A stretch of DNA of 57,569 nucleotides from Chloroflexi bacterium OHK40 (GTDB lineage Bacteria > Chloroflexota > Chloroflexia > Chloroflexales > Chloroflexaceae). Where the stretch lies: the NCBI GenBank assembly GCA_004367505.1, contig SFCB01000062.1, positions 1-57,569 of the forward strand, in the 5' to 3' direction. Below are positions 44,680-56,462 of this stretch, piece after piece; position 1 is the stretch's first letter, and each line of letters starts with the position of its first letter. The position numbers and the translations under genes are program-made. A model generated the notes under the pieces. It was given only the letters and a program-made list of their open reading frames with translations, was not told the DNA's origin and ran no database searches.

Positions 44680-45630
44680 CTATTTCCGGTTGCGGCCGTA
44701 GGCCACGGCGCTCTTACGGCCCTGCTCTCGGGCCTGGTGGACGGCGCGCTGGCGGGCTTCTTCGGCCGTCTCACTCAGTTCCCGAATGTCGTAAAAGGGA
44801 CCATCGTTGCTGGTCAGCACGCCGATAGAGATCGACATCAAGGGTACGGGGCGCAGCTCACCCTTCTCGTCCGGCACCTCGATGAATCCCTGGCGGCGAT
44901 GTTTGAAGTTGTAATGGAGGCCGATCTCATCATCGAAACGGGCGAGCAGGCGCTCGCAGATCGGCCGGATGCGCTCAGGCGCCGAGGTGATCACAAAATC
45001 AGGGCCAACCACCATATGGCCGATGAACTCCTCGGTACCACCCTGCTCATTGATCGCCTCGTTGAGCAGGAGGGCGGTGAATTTGAGCACATCTTCGCCG
45101 ACTACCGAGCCATAGCTCTGGGTGAAGGTCTCGAAGCCATTGATGTGGATGAGGGCCATCGCCCAGCCCTGGGTCGAGAGCAGGGAGCGCAACTGATCGT
45201 TAATCAGCTCGGCGGTAGGGAGGTTCGTCACCGGGTGGAGTTGGTTCTTGCGGCGGGCCTCTTCCAGCTGATTGCGAACGATCGTATGCACCTCTTCGAT
45301 ATCGAAGGGCTTCACGATATAGTACTGCGCCTGCACCTCGCCGAGGCCGCGCAGGCGGTCGGTGCGCTCGCCGCGGGCAGTGAGGAAGATGATCGGGATA
45401 TGGCGGGTGCGGGGGCTGGCCCGCAGCGCCTTGCCGATCTCGTAACCCTCCATATCGGGGAGGTTCACGTCGAGCAGGGCGAGGTTCGGGGGCGTCTTGC
45501 TGCAGATCTCCAGGGCCGTAGCGCCGCGCATCGCGGTAAAAACCTCGTAGCCCTGGGAGGTGAAGTAGATCTTCAGCAGACTGGAGATATCGGCCTGGTC
45601 CTCCACGACCAGAATGCGCTCTTTACTCAC
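44680..45630 (-). CDS. Response regulator with degenerate GGDEF domain
   Basis: A 316-residue protein. The receiver (1-120) is complete: Glu/Asp pocket at VVEDQ, phosphoacceptor Asp54 (LALLDVNLPD), Thr84 and Lys107 (YIVKPFD). The second half resembles a GGDEF domain (HPVTNLPTAELINDQLRSLL opening, later SISIGVLTSND). The catalytic motif GG(D/E)EF is replaced by VGPDF (in HMVVGPDFVI), so diguanylate cyclase activity is unlikely; it may bind nucleotide or a partner. The GTG start at 45630 overlaps the upstream beta-helix gene by four bases (GTGA). It precedes the 13-GAF kinase on the same strand and is a candidate receiver for it. Confidence 0.88.
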   Translation of the reverse strand: MSKERILVVEDQADISSLLKIYFTSQGYEVFTAMRGATALEICSKTPPNLALLDVNLPDMEGYEIGKALRASPRTRHIPIIFLTARGERTDRLRGLGEVQAQYYIVKPFDIEEVHTIVRNQLEEARRKNQLHPVTNLPTAELINDQLRSLLSTQGWAMALIHINGFETFTQSYGSVVGEDVLKFTALLLNEAINEQGGTEEFIGHMVVGPDFVITSAPERIRPICERLLARFDDEIGLHYNFKHRRQGFIEVPDEKGELRPVPLMSISIGVLTSNDGPFYDIRELSETAEEARQRAVHQAREQGRKSAVAYGRNRK

Positions 45631-47186
45631 CGGTCAATCCTCCTCGCGCTGGCGGACGCGCCGACGGCTGGGCGATCGTAGTTGAGCGAGATGGCGTCTT
45701 CGCCGGGGCCCTCCACGCCGGTCGTGGTGGCGGGGCGGGCGCCGTTGGCAGGAGCGGGCGGATCCTCGGGCGGCGTGATTCGCCGCTCGGCGGGGTCGTC
45801 GTAGACGGTGGGCCAGTGGTACACGATCCGGCGCGGCTCCCCGCTCGCATCGTCGAGATCTTCGAGGTCGTGGCCGGCTACCGTCTTGCGGATCAGGCTC
45901 TTCTCATCATCGAAGATTATAACAGCATTCGACTCAATCATGCGACCAGGGTAGACGACGAAGCCGCTGCCGAGCTTGACATTGTGGCCCACGGCGGAGC
46001 CGAGCACCGGCATATTGACCTCGACTGGTCGTCCGTGGTGCATGACCTTGATCGGCTCGTTCTGAAGGTTAAAGTCGGTGAAGCAGTTGTTGGCGCCGAT
46101 GAAGGTATTGCGGCCAACGACACAGAGTTGCAGGGTGGAGTTCTGGGCCACCATGCTATTCTCCATGAGCGTCGTCATAAACAGGCCGGCGTTAAACGGC
46201 AGGAAGCAGCGATCGCTCACCACGCTGAGCATGATCTGGCTGCCCTGCATCACATTTACGTTGTTGCCGATGATGCTGTTAGCGATGACAACGCCAGGGC
46301 CGATATAGACATCATCCCCGATCACTGTAGGGCCGTGAATGATGGCGGTCGGATCGATCGATGCGCGCTTGCCGACCTTCACGAGGGCGCGGGAGGCGAG
46401 GAAGTGATTGCGCCAGGGATCCTCGAAGGGGTTGAGGCGCTGCCAGATCGCGGCGGCGGAGAAGGCCACCTTGCCCAGGAAGGTGCGCCAATCCTCGGGT
46501 CGCCAGCGGAGGATGTCCTTCAGGCGGGCCTGGCCCATCTTCACGTCCTGGACGGCGGCTTGCGAGAAGACCCCCATGAGCACATTGGCCATGAAGACGT
46601 GGACCCAGTTCTCGACGGAGAGGAAGGCCCGCAGAGGGATCTGGTAGGTCAGGTCGCCCTTGCTCGCCATATAGCTCGGGATATGGTAGTAGCCCATCTC
46701 GTGGCTCTGGGTATCGATCACGAGCGGGGTGGGTTCATCGCGGCGACCGGCGGGGAAGTAGTAGAGCTCGGCCACGAAGAGATCGCCGCGCAGCTCCTCG
46801 CCGTCGCGGATGTAGGCGCTGTCCTCGCGGCGAACAATGCCGGCGCTGAGCTGGGTGGCGTGGCGGGCGATGCTCTGATCGGTCAGGGCGAAGCCGATCT
46901 GTACCGGGCGAGCGGCGCGGCGCGCCTCGCTGATAAAAGCGTCGATCAGCGCGGCGTTGAAGAAGAGATTGTCCCGGTAGACGAGCAGTTCCCGATCGGC
47001 AAGGGGGACGCGCTCCTCCAGTTCATCGATCGAGTCGATCTCACTGCTCCCCTTGCAGTAGCTCTTCAGCAGATCGCGCTGGAGCAGCCAGAGGGGCTTA
47101 TTGAGGATCCGAAGCTCGCGGGCAGGCTCGGCGAAAGGGGGGATTGGGGTGTAGTCTCGGATGATGACTCGCTCGATCCGCTCCAT
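45627..47186 (-). CDS. Left-handed beta-helix protein with nucleotidyltransferase-like N-terminus
   Basis: A 519-residue protein. Residues about 280-440 form a left-handed beta-helix of hexapeptide repeats (ASIDPTAIIHGPTVIGDDVY, then IGPGVVIANSIIGNNVNVM and later GSAVGHNVKLGSGFVV), the fold of acyltransferases and GlmU-type C-termini. The N-terminal 240 residues loosely resemble sugar-1-phosphate nucleotidyltransferase relatives (LNKPLWLLQRDLLKSYC, VYRDNLFFNAALIDAF), but I see no clear nucleotide-binding glycine loop. The last 70 residues are Pro/Ala-rich and look disordered. Two good promoters lie upstream. It is coupled by GTGA to the REC/GGDEF-like gene. The enzymatic activity is unknown; a scaffold or modified-sugar role is possible. 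Confidence 0.75.
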   Translation of the reverse strand: MERIERVIIRDYTPIPPFAEPARELRILNKPLWLLQRDLLKSYCKGSSEIDSIDELEERVPLADRELLVYRDNLFFNAALIDAFISEARRAARPVQIGFALTDQSIARHATQLSAGIVRREDSAYIRDGEELRGDLFVAELYYFPAGRRDEPTPLVIDTQSHEMGYYHIPSYMASKGDLTYQIPLRAFLSVENWVHVFMANVLMGVFSQAAVQDVKMGQARLKDILRWRPEDWRTFLGKVAFSAAAIWQRLNPFEDPWRNHFLASRALVKVGKRASIDPTAIIHGPTVIGDDVYIGPGVVIANSIIGNNVNVMQGSQIMLSVVSDRCFLPFNAGLFMTTLMENSMVAQNSTLQLCVVGRNTFIGANNCFTDFNLQNEPIKVMHHGRPVEVNMPVLGSAVGHNVKLGSGFVVYPGRMIESNAVIIFDDEKSLIRKTVAGHDLEDLDDASGEPRRIVYHWPTVYDDPAERRITPPEDPPAPANGARPATTTGVEGPGEDAISLNYDRPAVGASASARRIDR

Positions 47187-47248
47187 CGGCGGCCCCTTTC
47201 TGCGACCAGAACAGCGGTGGGTGTAATCCTCCCAGAATCACAAACTGT

Positions 47249-47278
47249 ACTATATGCTGTAGCGCCACGCTCCCACAA
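47249..47278 (-). promoter_or_regulatory. Promoter upstream of the beta-helix gene (proximal)
   Basis: On the minus strand TTGTGG (47273-47278) and TATAGT (47249-47254) are separated by 18 bases, about 60 bases before the ATG at 47186. Confidence 0.5.
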
Positions 47279-47342
47279 GCGCGGCAGATTACAGTCGGAT
47301 GACATGCGGAACGGGCGGGGTTTCGCGGAGGTAATCCTGGCC

Positions 47343-47372
47343 ATTGTACAACATCCCAAAGTGGCGCGTCAA
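47343..47372 (-). promoter_or_regulatory. Promoter upstream of the beta-helix gene (distal)
   Basis: On the minus strand TTGACG (47367-47372) and TACAAT (47343-47348) are separated by 18 bases. It lies about 155 bases before the beta-helix ATG and just after the uvrA 3' end, so the signalling operon has its own start independent of uvrA. Confidence 0.6.
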
Positions 47373-47450
47373 TTATACACAAGGGCGCGTTGGGGCGGCT
47401 CAGCGGGGCGTCGCGGCGGGATCGCGATCCAGCGCCCTCACCGCCGTGAT

Positions 47451-50426
<2,976 letters not shown>

Positions 50427-50575
50427 CGCCTGCCTATGCCCACTCCAGATGCCCGATGGCCCCGTGCGGGCCGACAGTGGATGGTAGCACACATCTTCTG
50501 CAAGGGCAAACGGACGCGCCCCTGTCGTACGACCCGTACCGCTCATGGTCACCCCATGGCGGGACCATCGTCATA

Positions 50576-50604
50576 TTGCCAGGGCTATTAACGTATTTTA
50601 TACT
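50576..50604 (+). promoter_or_regulatory. Promoter of the DUF1800/DUF1501 operon
   Basis: TTGCCA (50576-50581) and TATACT (50599-50604) are 17 bases apart in a locally AT-rich stretch, about 40-45 bases upstream of the ATG at 50651. A weaker minus-strand TACCAT element for uvrA lies near 50482-50487. Confidence 0.65.
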
Positions 50605-50650
50605 TTTGTTGCCACGCAGCCGACATCGACACCTGGAGGAGCAAGGACGT

Positions 50651-52435
50651 ATGACGCTGACTCGACGGCGCCTGCTCGGGAGCGGCGCGGCCCTGGCCGC
50701 TGCGGCGACGGTAGCGCAGACTATCGTTGGTGAAGCTGAGCCGGCGATGGCCGCCTGCGCGATCGTCCCACAGGCGTCACCGCTGATCGTGGCCATGCAC
50801 CGGCTCTCGAACGGCCCGAGCCCGAGCGACGTCGCCGCCTTCAACGCTCTTGGCAGCACCGACGACGAGCGCTACGAGCGCTGGGTCGAGCAGCAGTTGA
50901 ACCCGAGCACGATCGACGATAGCGCCTGTGAGAGCCGGATCGCCAGCACGCAACTGAAGATCCGCTACGACAGCGTCAACGAAGTCCGGCCGCTGCAACT
51001 CCTCTACGCCAGCGACGAGCAACTCTGGGCCCGCGCCAACAGCGGGATGGACATGGCCTACGCCGAGCGTATGCGCCCCTACGACGAGGTGCGTGTTGCC
51101 ACCTGGATCCGGGCTGTCTACAGTCGCCGGCAACTCTTTGAGGTGCTGGTTGACTTCTGGCACAACCACTTCAACGTCAAGGCGAGCTCGGACCAGAACA
51201 TCGCCGCTACCTGGCCATTTTACGATCAGATCATCCGGGCCCATGCTCTGGGCAACTTCCGCACCTTCACGCGGGCGGTGGGCCGCAGCGTGGCGATGAT
51301 GTACTACCTGGACAACGTCTCCAACCGGGCGGCGGGTGGCGAAGGCGGCAACGAGAACTACGCCCGCGAGCTTTTCGAGCTGCACACCCTCGGCTCCGAC
51401 CACTACCTGAAGTTCTACAACGACCGGGGCCAGATCGAGACGATAACCGTTGGGGGGCAGGTCTACCCGGTAGGCTACATCGACGACGACATCTACGAGG
51501 CCTCGCGCTGCCTGACAGGCTGGACGATTGCCAATGGCCGCGACGGGCGACCCAACACGGGCGCCTTCTACTACAAGGCCGACTGGCACGACACCTACCC
51601 GAAGACCGTGCTGGCGCCCCGGGTGATGGCCGGCGTGGCCCCGGCGCCGAACATCCCGGCCCGCCAGCCCGACATGAAGGACGGCGAGGATGTCTTCTCG
51701 CTGGTCTGCTATCACCCGGGCACGGCCCGCCATGTCTGCACCAAGCTGGTGCGCCGGCTGATCGCCGACGATCCGCCCCAGCGGGTGGTGGACGCGGCGG
51801 TGGAGGTGTGGCTGGCCAACCGCGAGGCGCCCGACCAGCTCAAGCAGGTGATCCGCACGATCCTGCTGGCCCCCGAATGCCGGGCCACCTTTGGCGCGAA
51901 GATGCGGCGGCCGCTGGATGTGCTCTGGGCCTATCTGCGGGCCACGGGCGCGGAGCTTCCGAGCGACGTGGAGCAGGTGGGCGGCGATACGAGCCGGGGC
52001 GGCTACTGGGCCAGCCTCTTCTACACCGCCGACCAGACGGGCCACCGCCTATTCGGCTGGGATACCCCCACCGGCCATCCGGACGTTGCCAGCTACTGGG
52101 CCAATACCAACGGCATGCTCACGCGCTGGAACTGCATCTACAACCTCACCCAGAGCTGGGGCGGCAACGTACAGATCGATCTGATCGGGCAGACCAACCT
52201 CGGCGCCTCGTGCGCCGCGATCGTCGATGCGTGGACCGCCAGGCTCTGCGGCTATGCCCTCCAGCCCTCGGTGCGCAGCGCGCTTATCGCCTTCCTGGCC
52301 CAGGGCGGTGATACGAACGCCCCACCGCAGCCGCTGCGTGGTGCTCCCGACTGGGGCGCCGCAGAGGCGCTCCACGACCGGGTGCGGGCGATGGTGCACC
52401 TGCTCGCGATGACCCCCGAATATAGCCTGCGCTGA
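50651..52435 (+). CDS. DUF1800 family protein with Tat signal
   Basis: A 594-residue exported protein. The N-terminus has a twin-arginine-type motif (TRRRLLGSGAALAAAAT) and a signal region ending near AMAAC. DUF1800 hallmarks follow: LIVAMHRLSNGPSPSDV, the DFWHNHFNVKAS motif, a central segment NENYARELFELHTLG, a C-terminal VCTKLVRRLIADDPP and the region around RPLDVLWAYLRA. GGAGG lies 11 bases before the ATG at 50651. DUF1800 genes are commonly paired with a DUF1501 gene, as here 169 bases downstream. Biochemical function is not established; Tat export suggests a folded, perhaps metal-binding, extracytoplasmic protein. Confidence 0.88.
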   Translation: MTLTRRRLLGSGAALAAAATVAQTIVGEAEPAMAACAIVPQASPLIVAMHRLSNGPSPSDVAAFNALGSTDDERYERWVEQQLNPSTIDDSACESRIASTQLKIRYDSVNEVRPLQLLYASDEQLWARANSGMDMAYAERMRPYDEVRVATWIRAVYSRRQLFEVLVDFWHNHFNVKASSDQNIAATWPFYDQIIRAHALGNFRTFTRAVGRSVAMMYYLDNVSNRAAGGEGGNENYARELFELHTLGSDHYLKFYNDRGQIETITVGGQVYPVGYIDDDIYEASRCLTGWTIANGRDGRPNTGAFYYKADWHDTYPKTVLAPRVMAGVAPAPNIPARQPDMKDGEDVFSLVCYHPGTARHVCTKLVRRLIADDPPQRVVDAAVEVWLANREAPDQLKQVIRTILLAPECRATFGAKMRRPLDVLWAYLRATGAELPSDVEQVGGDTSRGGYWASLFYTADQTGHRLFGWDTPTGHPDVASYWANTNGMLTRWNCIYNLTQSWGGNVQIDLIGQTNLGASCAAIVDAWTARLCGYALQPSVRSALIAFLAQGGDTNAPPQPLRGAPDWGAAEALHDRVRAMVHLLAMTPEYSLR

Positions 52436-52507
52436 GGCCAGACGGCCCGGCGCGTTCCGCGGAGGGGCGACCGCACGCCTTCCCCCCCGGGCGGGCGCCC
52501 CTCATCC

Positions 52508-52542
52508 GGCCAGGCGCGGCTCTCCCCCCTCCGCGCCTGGCC
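52508..52542 (+). promoter_or_regulatory. 12-bp hairpin between DUF1800 and DUF1501 genes
   Basis: GGCCAGGCGCGG (52508-52519) pairs exactly with CCGCGCCTGGCC (52531-52542) around an 11-base C-rich loop. It is followed by a pyrimidine run (CCCTCTCCCTT) but no pure T-tract. The genes are on the same strand, so it may attenuate or stabilise rather than fully terminate. Confidence 0.6.
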
Positions 52543-52604
52543 CCCTCTCCCTTCGAGCAGCACATAGCAGCAGAGCGCCGCCATACGGCGCGTGGAGGAG
52601 CACC

Positions 52605-53996
52605 GTGTCGATCACGCGACGAGGTTTTCTGATGGGGTGCAGCGCCGCCATCGCGGCGATGGCCGCTGGCAAGGTGGGCCAGCTGATCTTTGCCGACGAG
52701 GCCGGCGCGGCGGGCAGCGACGAGATCCTGGTAGTTGTCTTTCTGCGGGGTGGCTGTGACGGCCTGAGCCTGTTAAGCCCCTTTGATGACACGGTCTACC
52801 GGCAGGCCCGTGGCAGCATCGCGTTGCCGCTCAGCGGCGCCAACGCTCCTCTGCTGATCGATCCGCGCAACGCTTCGTACAGCACCAGCAGCTTCGGCCT
52901 GAACGGCAAGATGCCTCACCTCAAGGAGCTCTACGACGGTGGCCGGCTAGCGCTGGTGCATGCCTGCGGCCTCGACGACGATACCCGCAGCCACTTCGAC
53001 GCGATGGACTATATCGAGCGTGGCACGCCCGGCAACAAGGCCACCGGCAGCGGCTGGATCACCCGCCACCTGCAAACGGCGACGCTCGGCGCGGGCCTGC
53101 TCCCCGTTGTGGCGGCGGGCACCGAGGCTCCGGCCTCGCTGCTCAACTACAACGGCGCCGTGGCCATGAGCAACCCGCGCAACTTTGGCCTGAGCACCCA
53201 CTGGCGCTACAACCGCAAGGAAGAGGACTACAAGATGATGCAGGTGCTGGAGGGCTTCTACCCCGGCACCGGGCGCAACCTCGTCGATGTCGCCGGGCGG
53301 CGCACGATCGACACGATCAAGGCCATCCGCGCCGCCAACCCGGGCACCTACACCCCACGGGCCGGGGTCACCTATCCGGGCGGCTCCTTCGGCGACGCCC
53401 TGAAGACCGTAGCCCAGGTGGTGAAGATGGAGCAAGGCCTGCACATCGCCACGGTGGACCTGGGCGGCTGGGATACCCACGAGAGCCAGGCCAACAGTGA
53501 CGGCAGCGGCTACCTGCCCGACCGGCTCGGTGTCCTCTCGCAGGGGCTGCATGCCCTGGTGAACGACCTGGTCGATTACCTTGGGCGGCTGACGATTGTG
53601 GTGATGAGCGAGTTCGGGCGGCGCCTGGGGCGCAACGCCAGCAACGGCACCGACCACGGCCACGGAAACGTGATGATGGTGCTCGGCGGCAACGTGAACG
53701 GTGGCCGGGTGTACGGCAACTGGCCTGGTCTCCAGGATCTTGACCAGGGCCAGGATCTGCGCATCACCACCGACTTCCGCGTGGTGCTGGGCGAGATCAT
53801 CTACCGGCGCCTGGCCAACGCGAACCTGGGGGCGATCTTCCCCGGCCTGACCGCCGCCGGTTTCACGCCGCTCGGTCTGGTGAACGGCGCCGACCCCGGC
53901 CCGATCAACTGGAGCGCCGCGCTGCGGGATGTGGCGCCCGGCCAGGCGGGCGACCTGCCGAACAAACTGTACCTGCCGCTGATGACGCAGTGCTGA
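52605..53996 (+). CDS. DUF1501 family protein with Tat signal
   Basis: A 463-residue exported protein. The N-terminus SITRRGFLMGCSAAIAAMAA carries a Tat-type twin-arginine motif. The core has the alkaline-phosphatase-like DUF1501 pattern: ILVVVFLRGGCDGLSLLSP at the first strand, HACGLDDDTRSHFDAMDYIE, VDLGGWDTHESQ, VVMSEFGRRLGRNASNGTDH and GHGNVMMVLGGNV, which gather the Asp/His residues of a likely metal centre. The GTG at 52605 follows GGAGGAG. It is the partner of the preceding DUF1800 protein; the pair is widespread but uncharacterised. A phosphatase- or sulfatase-like activity is suggested only by the fold. Confidence 0.88.
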   Translation: MSITRRGFLMGCSAAIAAMAAGKVGQLIFADEAGAAGSDEILVVVFLRGGCDGLSLLSPFDDTVYRQARGSIALPLSGANAPLLIDPRNASYSTSSFGLNGKMPHLKELYDGGRLALVHACGLDDDTRSHFDAMDYIERGTPGNKATGSGWITRHLQTATLGAGLLPVVAAGTEAPASLLNYNGAVAMSNPRNFGLSTHWRYNRKEEDYKMMQVLEGFYPGTGRNLVDVAGRRTIDTIKAIRAANPGTYTPRAGVTYPGGSFGDALKTVAQVVKMEQGLHIATVDLGGWDTHESQANSDGSGYLPDRLGVLSQGLHALVNDLVDYLGRLTIVVMSEFGRRLGRNASNGTDHGHGNVMMVLGGNVNGGRVYGNWPGLQDLDQGQDLRITTDFRVVLGEIIYRRLANANLGAIFPGLTAAGFTPLGLVNGADPGPINWSAALRDVAPGQAGDLPNKLYLPLMTQC

Positions 53997-54013
53997 GCGC
54001 GGGAGATCCCGTG

Positions 54014-54031
54014 GGGGCGCGCCCGCGCCCC
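54014..54031. terminator. Bidirectional terminator between DUF1501 and hypE genes
   Basis: GGGGCGC (54014-54020) pairs with GCGCCCC (54025-54031) with a GCCC loop, filling nearly the whole 35-base gap between the two convergent genes. There is no T-tract. Confidence 0.6.
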
Positions 54032-55090
54032 TTAGCAGATCCGGGGCAACTGCTCGCCGACCTGCATATCGACCACGCGGGCGCCGCCGATACCGGTGCG
54101 GGCCACAACCACCCCGGGGTGGTCGGCGGTGACCTCGCCGATGATCGTGGCCATGGCCCCGCGCGGATGCGCGCGCATGAGCGCCAGGAGCTCCTCGGCC
54201 GCCTCGCGCGCGACGATCGCCACCAGCTTGCCCTCGTTCGCCACGTAGAGCGGGTCCATCCCCAGCAGCTCGCAGGCCGCGCGCACCGGCCCGGGCACGG
54301 GGAGGGCCCGCTCGTTGATGCTGATGCCCACACGCGAGGCGGCGGCGATCTCGTTGAGGGTGGAGGCGACCCCGCCCCGGGTGGGATCGCGCAGGGCGTG
54401 AATGGCCTCGGCGCGGGCAAGCATGGCCGCCACCAGGCCGTTGAGGGGCGCCGTGTCGGACTCGACGGCGGAGCCAAACTCCAGCCCCTCACGCACGCTG
54501 AGGATGGCGATCCCATGGAGGCCGATCGGCCCGCTGACGATCACCACATCGCCCGGGCGGGCCAGGTGTGGCCCGATCGTCAGACCGGGCGGCAGCAGCC
54601 CCACGCCACTGGTATTGATAAAGACCCCGTCGCCGTGGCCCCGGTCGACCACCTTGGTATCGCCGGTCACGAGGGCCACACCGGCCTGGCGGGCAGCGGC
54701 GCCCATGCTGGCGGCGATCGCGCCGAGCTGGTCGAGAGGCATCCCCTCCTCCAGGATGAAGCCGGCGCTGAGGAAGAGCGGCGTCGCGCCGCTCATCGCC
54801 AGATCGTTCACGGTCCCGTTGACGGCCAGGTCGCCGATGGTGCCGCCGGGGAAGAAGAGCGGCCGCACGACAAAGGAGTCGGTGGAGAAGGCCAGGCGGG
54901 CGGAGCCGGCCTGCACCACGGCGGCATCGCCGAGTTGCTCCAGGGCGGCGTTGTGGAAGGCGGGCAGGAAGAGGTGCTGCACCAGCTCGGCTGAAAGCTT
55001 CCCGCCGCCGCCGTGCCCCATCACGATCGTGGGGTAGTCGCGCAGGGGGGCAGGGCAGACCCAGCCCTCAAACGAGAGGGTGTTACTCAT
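54032..55090 (-). CDS. hypE: Hydrogenase maturation protein HypE
   Basis: A 352-residue member of the PurM-like family. It shows [16 protein letters not shown] near the N-terminus, the [17 protein letters not shown] strand, [22 protein letters not shown]-like segment [13 protein letters not shown], and [16 protein letters not shown]. It ends in the expected PRIC, so the C-terminal Cys352 that carries the carbamoyl, then thiocyanate, group is present. With HypF it makes the cyanide ligand of the [NiFe]-hydrogenase iron site. Its ATG overlaps the hypD stop by four bases (ATGA). hypF, hypA and hypB are not in the window. Confidence 0.96.
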   Translation of the reverse strand: MSNTLSFEGWVCPAPLRDYPTIVMGHGGGGKLSAELVQHLFLPAFHNAALEQLGDAAVVQAGSARLAFSTDSFVVRPLFFPGGTIGDLAVNGTVNDLAMSGATPLFLSAGFILEEGMPLDQLGAIAASMGAAARQAGVALVTGDTKVVDRGHGDGVFINTSGVGLLPPGLTIGPHLARPGDVVIVSGPIGLHGIAILSVREGLEFGSAVESDTAPLNGLVAAMLARAEAIHALRDPTRGGVASTLNEIAAASRVGISINERALPVPGPVRAACELLGMDPLYVANEGKLVAIVAREAAEELLALMRAHPRGAMATIIGEVTADHPGVVVARTGIGGARVVDMQVGEQLPRIC

Positions 55091-56202
55091 CGGGAGGCCT
55101 CCACAGCGCCCACGGGGATGAAACGGCCATATTGGAAGTAGGCGGCGCAGGCGCCCTCGCTAGAGACCATGGTGGCGCCGAGGGGCGTGCGGGGCGTACA
55201 CTCCTTGCCGAAGGCGGGGCACTGGTTGGGCTTGAGCAAGCCCTGGAGCACCTCGCCGCTGTGGCACAGGGGCGACTCATCGGTGCGGATATGGCCGACG
55301 GCGAAGCGCTCCTCGGCGTCGAAGGCGCGGTAGCGCTCGCGCAGGCGCCAGCCGCTGCCCGGGATGGGACCGATCCCGCGCCAGTTACGGTCAGTCACTT
55401 CGAAGACCTGTTCGAGCACCTGCTGGGCGGGCCGATTGCCCTCGGGCCGCACGGCGCGGGGGTAGGCGTTCTCCAGCTCGGCGCGCCCTTCCTCAAGCTG
55501 CGCGATAGCCCGGCGCACGCCTTCCAGCACGTCCAGGGGCTCAAAGCCGGTGACGACGATTGGCACGCGGTACCGGGACACGAGGGGCTCGTACTGCCAG
55601 GTGCCCATCACACTGCAGACGTGGCCTGCGGCGAGGAAGGCCTGGACTCGATTCTGGGGCGACTCCATGATCGCGCTGATCGCGGGGGGGACGAGCACGT
55701 GGGAGACGAGCATGGAGAAATTGTGCAGGCCCAGGCGCTCGGCCTGCACCACGGCCATGGCATTGGCTGGCGCGGTCGTCTCGAAGCCGATGCCGAAGAA
55801 GACCACCTGGCGCTCGGGGAGTTGCTGGGCGAGCTTGACGGCGTCGAGCGGCGAATAGACCACCCGGACATCGCCGCCGGCGCTCTTGACGCGGAAGAGA
55901 TCCTGGCTACTGCCGGGAACCCGTAGCATGTCGCCGAAGGAGCAGAAGGTTACCTCGGGTCGGGCGGCGATCGCGAGGGCCCGGTCGATCACCTCCAGCG
56001 GCGTGACGCAGACCGGGCAGCCGGGGCCGTGGATCAGCTCGATCGCCGGGGGAAGCAACTGGTCGATCCCGTTGCGAATGATCGAATGGGTCTGCCCGCC
56101 GCAGACCTCCATCAGCGCCCAGGGGCGGGTCGTAAGGCGGCGGATCTCCTCGAAGAGCCGCCCGGCCAGTTCCGGGTCGCGGAACTCGTCGAGGTACTTC
56201 AC
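55087..56202 (-). CDS. hypD: Hydrogenase maturation protein HypD
   Basis: A 371-residue iron-sulfur protein. The conserved elements are [62 protein letters not shown], and the C-terminal cluster region with [16 protein letters not shown] and [10 protein letters not shown]. HypD with HypC assembles the Fe(CN)2CO unit. The start is a GTG at 56202 that overlaps the hypC stop by four bases (GTGA), and its own stop overlaps hypE by ATGA. All key cysteines appear present. Confidence 0.96.
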   Translation of the reverse strand: MKYLDEFRDPELAGRLFEEIRRLTTRPWALMEVCGGQTHSIIRNGIDQLLPPAIELIHGPGCPVCVTPLEVIDRALAIAARPEVTFCSFGDMLRVPGSSQDLFRVKSAGGDVRVVYSPLDAVKLAQQLPERQVVFFGIGFETTAPANAMAVVQAERLGLHNFSMLVSHVLVPPAISAIMESPQNRVQAFLAAGHVCSVMGTWQYEPLVSRYRVPIVVTGFEPLDVLEGVRRAIAQLEEGRAELENAYPRAVRPEGNRPAQQVLEQVFEVTDRNWRGIGPIPGSGWRLRERYRAFDAEERFAVGHIRTDESPLCHSGEVLQGLLKPNQCPAFGKECTPRTPLGATMVSSEGACAAYFQYGRFIPVGAVEASR

Positions 56203-56462
56203 GGCGACACCTCCTCTCCGGCGTTGAGCTCCTCTTCGAGGATGCCCATACGGTGAAACATCGTAAGGGTCTCTCTGGCCGAGGTCTCATCGAGCCGGGT
56301 GATCGCGAAGCCCACGTGGACGATCGTGTAGTCGCCCACCTGGATCTCGGGCAGGTAAGCCAGGCAGACCTCCTTCACGATCCCATCGAAGTCCACCTTG
56401 CCCATCCGGGCGCCGGCGGCTTCGTAGATCTCGACTACCTTGCCGGGGATACCGAGGCACAT
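56199..56462 (-). CDS. hypC: Hydrogenase maturation chaperone HypC
   Basis: An 87-residue OB-fold chaperone. It begins [14 protein letters not shown], with the essential Cys2, and has [20 protein letters not shown] and [10 protein letters not shown] with the conserved histidine. HypC binds the iron ligand unit with HypD and delivers it to the large subunit of hydrogenase. I chose the ATG at 56462; a TTG just before it would displace Cys2. The start overlaps the stop of the preceding NHL gene by one base (TGATG), so the two are translationally linked. Confidence 0.95.
   Translation of the reverse strand: MCLGIPGKVVEIYEAAGARMGKVDFDGIVKEVCLAYLPEIQVGDYTIVHVGFAITRLDETSARETLTMFHRMGILEEELNAGEEVSP

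Noticed and set aside
44680-45630. Active diguanylate cyclase
   Set aside because: The GG(D/E)EF signature is replaced by VGPDF, so catalysis is not supported.
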